Shown here: piece by piece, positions 25,912 to 34,780 of the stretch
Layout: the number at the start of each line of letters is the position of its first letter
Position numbering within the stretch: the first letter of the stretch is position 1
Assembly (NCBI GenBank): GCA_965220075.1
Contig: OZ244806.1
Coordinates: forward strand, 2,790,001 to 2,854,000
Length of the DNA: 64,000 bases
Reading direction: 5' to 3'
Source: G965220075 sp965220075
GTDB lineage: Bacteria > Chloroflexota > UBA11872
Program-made: the position numbers and the translations under genes
The notes under the pieces: model-generated
Told to the model about the DNA's origin: nothing
The model's input: the letters and a program-made list of their open reading frames with translations, nothing else
Databases searched by the model: none

Positions 25912-27275
25912 GGCTGCCCCTCGCGCGTCACCTCGGGCGCGGGAGCGAACCCCCGCAGGACGCGGTGAAGCACGGCACGCAGCCCCCCGGGTCCGCCTCC
26001 GGAGCGCGGGGCCTGGGGCTGTACGAGCCCCAAACGCTCGGCCACTTCGTCAATAGCTGAACGGAAAGCCTCAAGTTCGTCGATCATCCAGCTGTGCGGC
26101 AGCTCGCCGCGACTCTGGGCCACCGCCACGTAGGGATGGGCATCCGGGATCACCCCGATGACCGGGATCTCGAACCCCACGCCCTCGGCGATCAGGTTGG
26201 CGATCTCCGGGATGCGGCGGCGGTCAGCGGGACGGACCCGGTTCACCAGCAGGAACAGCCGGTCCTCCGGCATGAATTCCGGTCCGACGTCACGGCGGAC
26301 CATCGTGATATCGCGGATGGCGTTGACGACATCGGCCTGCGCCGGCGTGACCACGTAAAGGATGCGATCCGCCCGCGCCAGCGGCTGGAACCGCCAGTGG
26401 CCGTACTCGGTCGGGAGGGTCACCACGACGGCCCCGTAGGGGAAGTCACGCGCCGTCACCAGCAGTTCGCGAATCAGATTGGGCTCTTCGCGCTCGAAGC
26501 GCGCGTTCCACTGCGCGGCCAAGTGGTCGTCGGCCAGGCCGACCATCAAATGGAAGTTGCGGAATCGCTGCAGTCCGGCCTGGAATCCGTCGCGATTGGG
26601 CTGGCGCAGGAACGCCGCCAGGCCGGGGGTCGCGTCGACGCCACAGTAGGCGGCCAGATCGTCCTTGGGGTCGCTCCCGATGAGCAGCACCGGCACGTTG
26701 CGCTCGGCGACGGCCCAGGCCAGGTTCGAGGCGAGAGTGTCCTTGCCGATCCCTCCCTTGCGCGCCGTGAGGCAGACGATCGAGCGCCCCGCCGGCGGGA
26801 CGACCAGGCGCTCCGCCAGGTGCTCGGCGGCTGCGGTTTCCTGCTGCCGCGCGAGTTGCCGCGCCGCCCGAGCCGTGCACCCGATGGCCCAGGCCTGTCC
26901 GATCACCGCGGCAGCGTCGACGGGCCGGTCGTGCACGGCCTCGACGGCGGGCAGGCGCTCCAAGTCGTCATCCAGGTTCTCGTTCCATACCTCGACCAGC
27001 ACGATCGCGCGCTGGCCCTGCGCGTGCAGATCGGTCAGAAAGGCCAGCAAGCTGTTGCCGCCACCCTCGGGAAATAGCTCCGCCCCGACGATCACCACGT
27101 CGGGCTGGCTCGCCGCCACATGGGCCGCCGCATCCGCGCCGTCCGTGGAGAGACCCGCCAACTCGAGCTGGCCGGCCGGCCGCTGGCCCATGGCGTCTCG
27201 CACCTCCTGGATCTCGGCCGCCCGCAGCAGGCACACGTGCACCCGAATCGGCAGGCTGGTCCCCTGATCGCTCAC
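25908..27275 (-). CDS. ParA/MinD-type ATPase with N-terminal receiver-like domain (CpaE/TadZ-like)
   Basis: 455 residues. Residues 10-130 look like a receiver-like fold (VCLLRAAEIQEVRDAM, then QPDVVIVGAELF) without the phospho-acceptor set, as in CpaE/TadZ. The deviant Walker A KGGIGKDT (about 170-177) has the signature Lys (KGG) of ParA/MinD ATPases but Asp where Ser/Thr is usual before T. GSDPKDDLAAYCG follows. TadZ-like proteins position secretion or pilus machines at the pole. Starts the T4SS operon. Confidence 0.8.
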   Translation of the reverse strand: MSDQGTSLPIRVHVCLLRAAEIQEVRDAMGQRPAGQLELAGLSTDGADAAAHVAASQPDVVIVGAELFPEGGGNSLLAFLTDLHAQGQRAIVLVEVWNENLDDDLERLPAVEAVHDRPVDAAAVIGQAWAIGCTARAARQLARQQETAAAEHLAERLVVPPAGRSIVCLTARKGGIGKDTLASNLAWAVAERNVPVLLIGSDPKDDLAAYCGVDATPGLAAFLRQPNRDGFQAGLQRFRNFHLMVGLADDHLAAQWNARFEREEPNLIRELLVTARDFPYGAVVVTLPTEYGHWRFQPLARADRILYVVTPAQADVVNAIRDITMVRRDVGPEFMPEDRLFLLVNRVRPADRRRIPEIANLIAEGVGFEIPVIGVIPDAHPYVAVAQSRGELPHSWMIDELEAFRSAIDEVAERLGLVQPQAPRSGGGPGGLRAVLHRVLRGFAPAPEVTREGQP

Positions 27276-27610
27276 GACCGCGTCGGGCTCCTTCGCTCAC
27301 GCGGGGCGGCGGCGTCGGGGAGGCTCGACGCCGCCGCCGGCGTGCGGGTGCGCGCGATGTGCGCGCTGCAATCAACCTAAAGGCGCGCGAAGGTCCGCGA
27401 TATCCAGGATTCCGTAATCGTCACCCGCGGGATATCCCCGGTATCGACCGATCGATACTCGCGTCGTGCCAAGGCTCGGCCAGGACGGTCAGGACGCAGG
27501 CCGCAACGGCCGCTGCCAGTTGCGCCGACTGCTCGCGCCGTCGTCTCTTCGCCCAACGCAACAGGTCCACGCTCGTCCAATCGGACTCGGAGCTCGACCC
27601 GATCGAACGC
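27276..27610. other. Gap between the T4SS operon and the LuxR-type regulator
   Basis: 335 bp upstream of the ParA-like gene start at 27275, so it must hold the promoter of the T4SS operon. Only short overlapping frames are present, and no -10/-35 pair or hairpin stood out. Confidence 0.4.
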
Positions 27611-28348
27611 TCAGCGAACCAGACCTCGCCGAGCGGCGATCAAACAGGCCTCGGCTCGATTCCGCGCACGGAGCTTGCGGTAGATCACGGTCAGGGACTT
27701 TTCCACGGTATTCACGGCGAGATGCAACTGACTCGCGATCTCACGCGAGGTCAGGCCGCGCGCACCGGCTGCGATGATTTCGACCTCGCGCGGCGTGAGC
27801 TCCTCCAACGGCGCATCAGGCTGCTCGCTGGCGGGCGCCCAGGCCTGGAAGAACGCCTCGCGCAGGGACTGCCCGATGGTTAGGTGGCCCGCGGCGGCGC
27901 CCCCAACGACCGCGTGAACCTCCTGCGATGGAGCCGCTGCAGTGAGCATGCCGTCAGGTCTTGCCAGCAGCGTGTCCAACATGCGCTGCTCACTGCCAAG
28001 CGCCACGACAACTCGGGTGGCCGGGTACTGGGCTCGGATCGCTACGGCCCGCTGCAGCAGCCGCGTCCCGGTTGCTTGCACCTCGGACACGGTGACCACC
28101 ACATCAATACGCTGCCGTGCACACGCGACGACCGCCGCGTCGGCGTGGTGCACCACCCCGACCACCTCGATGGCCGGATGACCCTCCAACCGGCGCCGGA
28201 CATTGGCGGCCGTGGCCGGATCCATGGCCAGCACGAGCACACGCACGCGGTACTGCCGGCCATCGGCGTCCCTGGCCATGATCACCACCGGAACCGAGGC
28301 ATGTCGCCGGATGGGTCCCGGTGGCCAAGTCGGTGGGTGCGTTGACAT
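27611..28348 (-). CDS. LuxR/NarL-type transcription regulator with receiver-like domain
   Basis: 245 residues. Receiver-like N-domain (YRVRVLVLAMDPATAANVRR, then RIDVVVTVSEV); the usual phospho-Asp position is replaced by a Val-rich strand, so phosphorylation control is doubtful. C-terminal GerE/LuxR HTH: ELTPREVEIIAAGARGLTSR, then EIASQLHLAVNTVEKSLTV. It sits beside the T4SS operon and diverges from the XRE regulator across operator-like half-sites; it may control transfer genes. Confidence 0.85.
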   Translation of the reverse strand: MSTHPPTWPPGPIRRHASVPVVIMARDADGRQYRVRVLVLAMDPATAANVRRRLEGHPAIEVVGVVHHADAAVVACARQRIDVVVTVSEVQATGTRLLQRAVAIRAQYPATRVVVALGSEQRMLDTLLARPDGMLTAAAPSQEVHAVVGGAAAGHLTIGQSLREAFFQAWAPASEQPDAPLEELTPREVEIIAAGARGLTSREIASQLHLAVNTVEKSLTVIYRKLRARNRAEACLIAARRGLVR

Positions 28349-28359
28349 GGCAGATCAGA

Positions 28360-28440
28360 TCACTATGATGGTGGCTGATCATCGTAGTGACGGGCGGGAG
28401 GCCCTGTCAATACAATCATGCCAGAGGGTCATCATAGTGA
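28360..28440. promoter_or_regulatory. Three 11-bp operator-like half-sites in the luxR/XRE divergent promoter
   Basis: TCACTATGATG at 28360-28370 is repeated in inverted orientation as CATCGTAGTGA (28380-28390, one mismatch) and CATCATAGTGA (28430-28440, exact). Two inverted pairs with different spacing are typical for a dimeric phage-type or ImmR-type repressor. The XRE protein encoded just downstream is the obvious candidate ligand. Confidence 0.65.
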
Positions 28441-28465
28441 TTCACAGGGCGGGGACGTCGTCGAC

Positions 28466-28828
28466 ATGGCCCTGCGGATGCAGTACCTCCTCGCGACGGC
28501 TCGCAAGGCCGACGACACGGCCTACAGCGTCGATGAGATCGCTCGGGAAACCGGCGTCTCCCTTACCTACCTCCGCAACATGCTGGCCGGGCGCCAGGAC
28601 AATCCCAGTCGCAAGGTCATCGCTGCCCTCGCCGGTTTCTTTGAGGTATCACCGGCGTACTTCTTCGAGACGGAGAGTGGAGATGACACGGCGAGTGGGG
28701 CACCGGCATCCGAGATCGAGGTCGCCCTTCGATCGGCCGAGCGCCTCGGGCCCGAAGGCCGGCAGATCCTGCTCGACATGATCCGCCTCGCCCAGCGGAT
28801 CACCGGACGACGAAGCCCAGACGCGTGA
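28466..28828 (+). CDS. XRE-family transcription regulator
   Basis: 120 residues from ATG 28466, which has a GGGCGGGG stretch about 11 bp upstream; the longer frame from ATG 28418 would put one operator half-site inside the coding sequence. HTH: YSVDEIARETGVSLTYLRNM, then LAGRQDNPSRKVIAALAGFF and EVSPAYFFE, the pattern of actinobacterial EspR-like XRE repressors. Overlaps the metallopeptidase gene by GTGA. The pair resembles ImmR/ImmA: repressor plus the protease that inactivates it. Confidence 0.8.
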   Translation: MALRMQYLLATARKADDTAYSVDEIARETGVSLTYLRNMLAGRQDNPSRKVIAALAGFFEVSPAYFFETESGDDTASGAPASEIEVALRSAERLGPEGRQILLDMIRLAQRITGRRSPDA

Positions 28829-29319
28829 ACGCGCTGCTCGAGGCCCGGAGGCTCCTGTGCCAACTGGGACTCAGTGGCCGCCGCTTCAACGGCGACCTAT
28901 TCCTCGAGCGATTCGAGTCGCGTCTCGGCATCGCCGTCGCCGCCATCCCGGATCCTCGGCTACCCGCCGGCGGAATCTCGGGCGCCCGCATCACCACCAA
29001 CGGGTCCCACGTCGTGTTCTACCCCGCCGGCGTCTCCGACCGCCTGCAGCTGGCCGTCATCTGCCACGAGTGCGCCCACCTGCTTCTCGATCACCGCGGC
29101 CGGTCGGTGGACGACCTGCTCACCGGGGCCGACCCGCCGTCGCCCGACGACGAACTCGCCGCTGAGGCCCTCGGCGCCGCTCTGGTGCACTTCGCCGAGC
29201 GACCGGACCGGCTGCGATCGCTCTTGGAAGGAACTGATCCACCTAGCACGTGGGACCCCCCGGCGACCCTTCGGGCTCGTCTTCGCGCCTACTACCAAGC
29301 GAATAGCGTTCTCGGATAG
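28825..29319 (+). CDS. ImmA/IrrE-type metallopeptidase
   Basis: 164 residues from GTG 28825. Zinc site HECAH (HExxH) in VICHECAHLLLDHRG with downstream acidic E in EALGAALVHFAERP. Such proteases cleave the co-encoded XRE repressor after DNA damage or quorum-type signals in ICEs and phages. Translationally coupled to the XRE gene. Confidence 0.85.
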   Translation: MNALLEARRLLCQLGLSGRRFNGDLFLERFESRLGIAVAAIPDPRLPAGGISGARITTNGSHVVFYPAGVSDRLQLAVICHECAHLLLDHRGRSVDDLLTGADPPSPDDELAAEALGAALVHFAERPDRLRSLLEGTDPPSTWDPPATLRARLRAYYQANSVLG

Positions 29320-29717
29320 CCCTACCCTGGGCTCCGCCACTTTGGATTGACTCACCGCGGTGCCAGGCGCATCAAGGCAATAACGCCCCCGACACCCAGG
29401 CGCGGCAACCCGGCCCCGGCCAGATCGCTCCCGCACTTGTCATCCGATCCCAAGATACTCCCCATCAATCTAGAGAATGCCAGCATTGGCGTCTCCGGCG
29501 ACCCAGGACCTCGGCCGGCGCCACAGTGCGGTGAATCCCATCCGGTGGCTTAAGTGACGTCCTCGTCGAATCCGATGACCCATCTGCGACGCCTACCCGC
29601 AGGAGGAGGCGCTTGATGAGGCTTGGCCGGAATAATCCTTAGTCTGACTCCGATTGCCTGCCGGTGGACCATCGGGATGAATCCGAGTGACATCGGATCT
29701 GAAGAGCAGAGCCGGCC
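29320..29717. other. Gene-free stretch between ImmA-like and multi-TM genes
   Basis: About 400 bp between convergent genes; only short shadow frames, no hairpin or RNA signature noticed. Confidence 0.4.
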
Positions 29718-30965
29718 CTAGAGTGCGCCATTCCCGGTAAGTGCACTCCGTAAGGCCTCGACTTCTTCCCAATCCGGGAATTCTCGGTCGACCGCCGCGA
29801 ACGCGGTCGCCGTGTCAGCCGACGCCGCGCCCGGATCCCATGGATTCGCCAAGGCTACATAGCTTTCTACCACTTTGAGCACCCTGGCAGCACGGATCTT
29901 TGGAGCGACACTCACTACCTCGCGCAGCACCTCCAGCACCTCCGCCGGCACCCATACGGTGCGTGCGATGAGCGAATGCACCCCCTGGCGGACAGCCGAA
30001 TCATCGCCACGGAGCCGACCGTGCCGCATCGACCGCGTCGGCTCACTCGAAGCACGCACCTCGAAGTCCGTATGCAGCAAGGCTGCGGCCAACCGCAAGT
30101 GCGCCACCTCGTCGAAGCCGCAGCCCTGCGCACGTGCCACTCGCTCGGCCAAGGCGACCAGTGCGGTACGCCAGCCGAGGTCGCGGCCGCGCGCCGCGTC
30201 CTCTTTCGTCTGCACCGCGAAGGTTGCGGCGAAGGCTCGGGCTTCGGTCGCCTCCATGCGTGCCGCCAGCCGCAGCCAGGTATCCGGAGGCGCCAGTGCC
30301 AGCCAGAACAGCAATGCAAAGATCACGAGCAGTACGCTCAGCACCGGTGTTGCGGCCTCAACGCTGAATCCCGGCCATCCCGCCTGCACGCCGACGAACG
30401 CCAGTGCGGTCGCCCCCACGTGGGTGAGCGCCGCCACCGACATCGCCTGCACCAGGCGCAGTTGCACCTGCTTCTGCAGCGGCAGACCCACGCGATAGCG
30501 GGCACGGCCTACATCAAGCACAACGCTCCATGCAGCCGCTAGATATCCCAGATACAGCCCCATGCCGGCCCACAGCAACCAGTCGGTCTGCGGCTGACGC
30601 CCAAGGATCGCGCCGTGCCCGGGCATCCACCACACGAGCAGCCCAGCCGTGATGGCGCCGACCACAAACGCCGGGCGCAGGCGCTCGCGAATGCCAAACG
30701 TGGTGATCAGGAGCGCCACCGCCAGCGCACAAGCAATGCGCAGCCAGTTGACCAGCAGATGACGCAGATCAAGGGTTGCGCCAGCCTGCACAAGCAACGG
30801 CCACATTGCGTCGATGCCGGCCCCAAAGGACCAAGCAATGAATCCAGAGAGGGCTAGCCACTGGGAGGGCGTCCGCCGCCCCGCCCGCGCGCGGCCGATG
30901 ACGATCGCGACGCCCAGCAGGCCGCATAGCACGAGCGGCACTTGCACCAGAAGCGCTGGAGGCAT
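29718..30965 (-). CDS. Seven-TM-type membrane protein with cytosolic C-domain (MAB_1171c/DUF6545-like)
   Basis: 415 residues from ATG 30965; an upstream extension of the frame is basic low-complexity and unlikely. Seven or so hydrophobic helices between residues 5 and 225, then a ~190-residue cytosolic domain that begins LAARMEATEARAFAATFAVQ and is helical throughout. The topology and the neighbourhood (XRE regulator plus ImmA/IrrE protease) match the actinobacterial MAB_1171c/DUF6545 group, often encoded beside such a pair. The family assignment rests on context and topology. Confidence 0.55.
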   Translation of the reverse strand: MPPALLVQVPLVLCGLLGVAIVIGRARAGRRTPSQWLALSGFIAWSFGAGIDAMWPLLVQAGATLDLRHLLVNWLRIACALAVALLITTFGIRERLRPAFVVGAITAGLLVWWMPGHGAILGRQPQTDWLLWAGMGLYLGYLAAAWSVVLDVGRARYRVGLPLQKQVQLRLVQAMSVAALTHVGATALAFVGVQAGWPGFSVEAATPVLSVLLVIFALLFWLALAPPDTWLRLAARMEATEARAFAATFAVQTKEDAARGRDLGWRTALVALAERVARAQGCGFDEVAHLRLAAALLHTDFEVRASSEPTRSMRHGRLRGDDSAVRQGVHSLIARTVWVPAEVLEVLREVVSVAPKIRAARVLKVVESYVALANPWDPGAASADTATAFAAVDREFPDWEEVEALRSALTGNGAL

Positions 30966-31350
30966 CGTCGCCGCGCAAGTCAGACGTGCACGGGGCAGAA
31001 CTGCCCCGTCTGAGCGCCGCCGTGGTAGACGGCGATTGCCGGGTGGATGTAGGAGCCGGTCGCGGCCTCCAATGCGTGACGGTCCGTTCCCGGCAGTGCA
31101 GGATGCTGGGCATGACACGGCTCAGGACGAGCACTGGTCCGGGACTCAGCCACCCGGCCCAGGACCGATGGACTACAGAGTCGACTGGAATTCGGCAGGC
31201 ATCCAGCAGTCGAACGCGGCAGCACCGGGGTGTCGGGTGTCACTCGCGGCTCTCGGCGCGTCCGTCGTGGCGGCAAGCCACGACTCCCCGAACGCCGTCG
31301 GCGCATGGGGTCTGTTCGCCGAGGCCGCCCTATCCACCCAATTGGCCGGA

Positions 31351-31554
31351 TCACCCGGGCCTGACGCGATATTCGGCGTCGGTCAGCGTGGCGTCGACGC
31401 TAACCCACCCCGGATAACCCCGGAATGATGTATTTGGCTTATGGAGGAAGAATAGCCGCTGAATCGCTTGGGCAGCTGTCAAATCCTCTCCAGATATGAA
31501 GTGCACCTTAGGCAACTCTATAAGCAGCCCAATCCATTGCGAATAGTTGGCCAT
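31351..31554 (-). CDS. Possible small protein in a low-GC island
   Basis: 67 residues from ATG 31554, 6 bp after the stop of the next upstream frame, so possibly in an operon with it. Contains WIGLLIELPKVHFISGEDLT, then AIQRLFFLHK. No family known. Base composition (AT-rich at its 5' end, 31430-31550) is unlike the neighbours. Confidence 0.4.
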   Translation of the reverse strand: MANYSQWIGLLIELPKVHFISGEDLTAAQAIQRLFFLHKPNTSFRGYPGWVSVDATLTDAEYRVRPG

Positions 31555-31560
31555 TACACC

Positions 31561-31764
31561 CTACAGAGAGAGACAGCATGCGTCGTCTAGTGTCTTGTGG
31601 ACATCCTTCGGAATTTCTTCCACCGCATTTCCTAGTTGCATTAGCGCAAAGAATCCCAGACCCATGAGAGAGAAAAGATCAAATGTTCCCCCGGGGTCTT
31701 CCTCAGCGATTATCTGAGTGACCAACTCGAGTGTGTCTAGATATACTTTGTGGAAGTCCAACAA
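31561..31764 (-). CDS. Possible small protein in a low-GC island
   Basis: About 67 residues if TTG 31764 is the start; the frame is open further upstream but has no ATG or GTG. Sequence begins LDFHKVYLDTLELVTQIIAE and has a hydrophobic FDLFSLMGLGFFALMQL segment. Poor start and no Shine-Dalgarno mean the 5' end may be damaged. Confidence 0.35.
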   Translation of the reverse strand: MLDFHKVYLDTLELVTQIIAEEDPGGTFDLFSLMGLGFFALMQLGNAVEEIPKDVHKTLDDACCLSL

Positions 31765-31805
31765 AATTTTGGAGGAATTACATTCTGATATTTCTGAACC
31801 TTCTC

Positions 31806-31973
31806 TTAGAATGCTCTTAGAGCTTCTCTGATAGAGATTGTGTTGGCCTCAATCTCTATCACCGGTTTGGAGCGGAAGACTGCGTATTCATACACAGTCA
31901 TTGGAGCTGCTCCACATCCAACAACCATGGCGCCAAATACTGCTGGAAATAGTAAGCCTCTCATCGGAACCTC
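31806..31973 (-). CDS. Tiny lipoprotein
   Basis: 55 residues from ATG 31973 with a very strong ribosome binding site (GGAGGAGG 5 bp upstream). Signal peptide FPAVFGAMVVGCGAAP with a lipobox cysteine (VVGC), then YEYAVFRSKPVIEIEANTIS. Too short for an enzyme; a small envelope lipoprotein. Probably first gene of the low-GC trio. Confidence 0.55.
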   Translation of the reverse strand, partial: EVPMRGLLFPAVFGAMVVGCGAAPMTVYEYAVFRSKPVIEIEANTISIREALRAF

Positions 31974-32366
31974 CTCCGGATCAGATGATGCATCCAAACT
32001 CGAGGTCCGCCGAATGACGACCACGCTCACGAGGTCAGACGGTTCGGGTAGTCCCCCCGCGCCGGCGCCTGGCTGGCCGGATAGGACGGCCCGTGAGCCG
32101 ATCGAAGAAGCCCACGTCCGCTGTCGCGACGTGGCGTCAGCGGCAGCCCGGGGCCCGAACCGTGGCAGTGCGGGGTATGCGCCAGACAGTTGGGCTGCGC
32201 TGCGCAACTGCTTCAGTGGAATAGCGACAAGGACAGACCGACCCTCACGCCGAGCAGCCAAGTGATCGTGGGCTGCCATGTCGATGGGCGCGACATACTC
32301 GGCTGGCACAGTTGGCTGCGTGACGGCGAGCTGGTGACCGCCTAGCCCACGCCATCACGATCGCCA

Positions 32367-32606
32367 CTAGCAAGAGAGCTCACCATGTTCCGAGATCGGC
32401 GGTTTACATTGGCGACAGATGCGAACACGCCGTCCGGTGCTATTGGCCTTGTCCCAGGCGGATTCCACCGTCTCAAGGCCTTCATGATATTGGCCAGTGG
32501 GCGGCGTAGTACTACTCACGCCCCCATGCATCTTGGGAAAGCTGCAGGACTCCCTATGAACGCTGGCGTAGTTTTGGACTCTGTTTTCATACACGATATA
32601 GGACAC
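32367..32606 (-). CDS. Small conserved-looking cysteine/histidine protein
   Basis: 79 residues from ATG 32606. YIVYENRVQNYASVHRESCS, then SAWDKANSTGRRVRICRQCK with a CxxC near the end and a VHxxxC near the start. The arrangement (V-H-x3-C, R-x-C-x2-C) recurs in short unannotated proteins of many bacteria and could bind a metal. Function unknown. Confidence 0.5.
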   Translation of the reverse strand: MSYIVYENRVQNYASVHRESCSFPKMHGGVSSTTPPTGQYHEGLETVESAWDKANSTGRRVRICRQCKPPISEHGELSC

Positions 32607-33256
32607 GACGAACCCCCTTTAATGTCCGCCACGCCGTAGGTATCGCTGGCGGACGTCTTGGCGTTTCCCTCGCAGGCCAATCGGTGGTCGCCACTGCTGA
32701 AATGCGTGGCCGTCCGGCGTCGGGGAGTCGCCCACGCACCCACCGATCATTCGTTCGCATTCGCCATAGCATCGGATCCGATTCCGAATCTCCTGGCCGA
32801 TATTTGTCGACTCCTCCGATAGCGAAGCGAGTTGTACGCCTAGCGAGCCGGTGCCCTCCGCGCTCCGAACGTTACGGGGTTGTGGTGGCATAACAGTTGC
32901 AATCACATCTGAAGTTGTGGCAGGAGGATGGCAGTTGTGCGAAATCGCTCTTCGTTGCACTGGAACGAGCCCTCTGGGTGAACCCGTCGCATGACCTGCG
33001 GACATACAACGGACGGCTGACGATCACAGGGTCATACCGCGTGCAACTCGAGGCCTTTACGGCGCACTGCGAAGGCATTGCGCACAGTTATGCCCACCTG
33101 TTGCAGAGCCGGCAACTTCCCTCCCGTGCGGATGTGGGCACTCCGTTCCCGGGCGACTCAGACCGTCGGCGACTGGACTCCCGTCGATACGCCCGCCTCA
33201 CGCTGCCGGTCCATTCGTTGGGGCCTCTTTAGTTTCCCCAGTTGTTCCGCTCGGTT
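32607..33256. other. Gene-poor stretch ahead of the FN3 relic
   Basis: 650 bp with one weak plus-strand frame at 32897-33232 (TTG start, no ribosome binding site, no motif), which I do not annotate as a gene. Confidence 0.35.
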
Positions 33257-33424
33257 CTACGAATCCACGTTGACGTAGTTGGACTGCTTGCCCACCCCGG
33301 CATCGTTGATCGCCTTCACCCGGTACACGTGCTGCGTTCCCGCCGTCACGTCGGTGTCGGTGAAGGTGGTCGCCGTGCTGCCCGTGTTCTCCACGTACAC
33401 CAGCAACGTCTTCTCCCCCTCGTA

Positions 33425-34610
33425 GAGACCTTTGCGTAATGCGCCGTGACGAGCCGTGTGAGCCGGTCATCGACCCGAGACCGGCCCGAGATGGGCGGCA
33501 GGGGCGCCCCCAGCGGGTCTCCAGCCCCCAACCGCCCGGGCCAGGCCCGGCGGAGGGCGCATGGACCCTAGGGACTCGCCGCCGCGTCGGCGAGCAGCCG
33601 GTCCGCCCGCCGCAGGTTGTAGGCCAGGAGCTTGAACCACACCTCGGTGGTGGTCCGGGCCAGCCCTACGTACCGCACCCGGCGGTATCCGTACGAGCGC
33701 TGCAACGTCCCAAACACATGCTCCACCGGGCGCCGCGTCCGCTCGATCAGCGCGTGGCGCCGCCGCGCCGAGGGGCGCAGCTGCGGGTGATGTTTGTTGG
33801 GCCGCCGCATCAGCCGGTCTTTGATCCCCCGCGCCCGCAGCCGCGCGTGGCGCGCCTGGGTGCCATAGGCCGCATCCCCGTACACCGCGGTCTCGTCTCC
33901 CACGATCAGGGCATCCGCCACCTCGGTCTCGTTGACGTTGGCTGGGGTCAGCACCGCCCGCCGGACCAACTCCGAGTCGGCGTCCACGCCCAGATGCAGC
34001 TTGTAGCCGAAGCGCGCCTGGGGGCCCCGGCGGGCCCAGGCCGCGTCCGGGTCTTTGGGGCGGGCGGCATCCCCACCCCGCGGGCGGCGGACCTGTGCTT
34101 CGACCACCGTCGCGTCCAGCAGCGTGCCGTGCTTGACCAACAACCCCTGCCCCGCCAGTTGCCGCGCCACCGCCGCGAAGAGCGGCTGGGCCAGCCCCGT
34201 GGCCGTCAGCCGGGTGCGAAACCGGCTGATCGTCGAATGATCGGGCGCGTCGTCCTGGAGTCCCAACCCGACGAACCGGCGGAACGACAGTCGCTCCCAC
34301 AAGGCCTCTTCCATCGCCGGGTCCGAGGCCTGGTACCACTGCTGCAGCAGCAAGACCTTGACCATCAGCAGCGGCGGATAGCTCGGCCGTCCCACCGGGG
34401 CGGCATGCAGGTCGGCTACCAGCGCCTCCAGCGGCGCCCAGTCGATGAGGTCGGTCAGCCGCTCCAGCCGGGCATTGCGCCCGACGCGCTCGGGCAGCCA
34501 GGCGTCCATCAACTCCGGGGGGTGGGACGTGCGGTGCATGGTCAAGAACCTCGGCGACGGCAGGGGCCATTGCCACTATCCGCACGACCGCGAGGTTATG
34601 CAAAGGTCTC
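33425..34610 (-). mobile_element. IS5-family insertion sequence, about 1.19 kb
   Basis: Terminal inverted repeats GAGACCTTTGCGTAA (33425 inward) and GAGACCTTTGCATAA (34610 inward on the minus strand) enclose one transposase gene. Inserted in an FN3 domain. No target-site duplication is evident in the flanks. The same 15-bp terminus is found alone at 61542-61556. Confidence 0.9.
33568..34545 (-). CDS. IS5-family transposase
   Basis: 325 residues. N-terminal DUF772-type region (YPPLLMVKVLLLQQWYQASD ... LSFRRFVGL), then DHSTISRFRTRL, the first catalytic Asp in LLDATVVEA, second in AVYGDAAYGT, and the E in the closing RRPVEHVFGTLQRSYGYRRV. All three DDE positions are in place and the frame is uninterrupted, so it may be active. 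Confidence 0.95.
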   Translation of the reverse strand: MTMHRTSHPPELMDAWLPERVGRNARLERLTDLIDWAPLEALVADLHAAPVGRPSYPPLLMVKVLLLQQWYQASDPAMEEALWERLSFRRFVGLGLQDDAPDHSTISRFRTRLTATGLAQPLFAAVARQLAGQGLLVKHGTLLDATVVEAQVRRPRGGDAARPKDPDAAWARRGPQARFGYKLHLGVDADSELVRRAVLTPANVNETEVADALIVGDETAVYGDAAYGTQARHARLRARGIKDRLMRRPNKHHPQLRPSARRRHALIERTRRPVEHVFGTLQRSYGYRRVRYVGLARTTTEVWFKLLAYNLRRADRLLADAAASP

Positions 34611-34780
34611 CCGGCGGGGCGCCGCCGCAGGATCAGGTAGCCGGTCACGCTGTCGTCGTCGGGGTCCTCCCAGATCAGGGTCACCGAGCCGCTCGACCCG
34701 TAGTTCGAGCGGCTCGGCGCCGAGTTGGCGCAGCAGAGGCGGGACGTCAACCAGGGCTTCCGGCCTGGCGAGGATCCTGT

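Larger units (their letters stand above)
1..29319. mobile_element. ICE-like or conjugative-plasmid-derived island (left boundary outside window)
   Basis: A full set of type IV secretion/conjugation-type genes is split around a defence cargo. The VirD4-like coupling ATPase and partners (1-1532) and the VirB2/3/4/6-like block with M23 peptidase and ParA-like ATPase (20625-27275) all lie on the minus strand, with the 3.0-19.6 kb defence cluster between them. Next to the block are a LuxR-type regulator and an XRE plus ImmA/IrrE pair, the kind of regulators known to control ICEs such as ICEBs1. No relaxase, integrase or att site is visible inside this interval, so the element's extent and mobility are inference. 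Confidence 0.5.
33257..34750 (-). pseudogene. Fibronectin type III gene fragment interrupted by an IS5-family element
   Basis: The two flanks join into a single FN3 domain: 34750-34611 reads GSVTLIWEDPDDDSVTGYLI followed by LRRRP, and 33424-33257 continues EGEKTLLVYVENTGSTATTF ... QHVYRVKAINDAGVGKQSNY and ends VNVDS-stop. Both parts closely match the two intact FN3 repeats of 34781-36343. The 5' side is degenerate and has no start or signal peptide, so this was already a fragment or the tail of a longer protein before or after the insertion. Confidence 0.8.
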
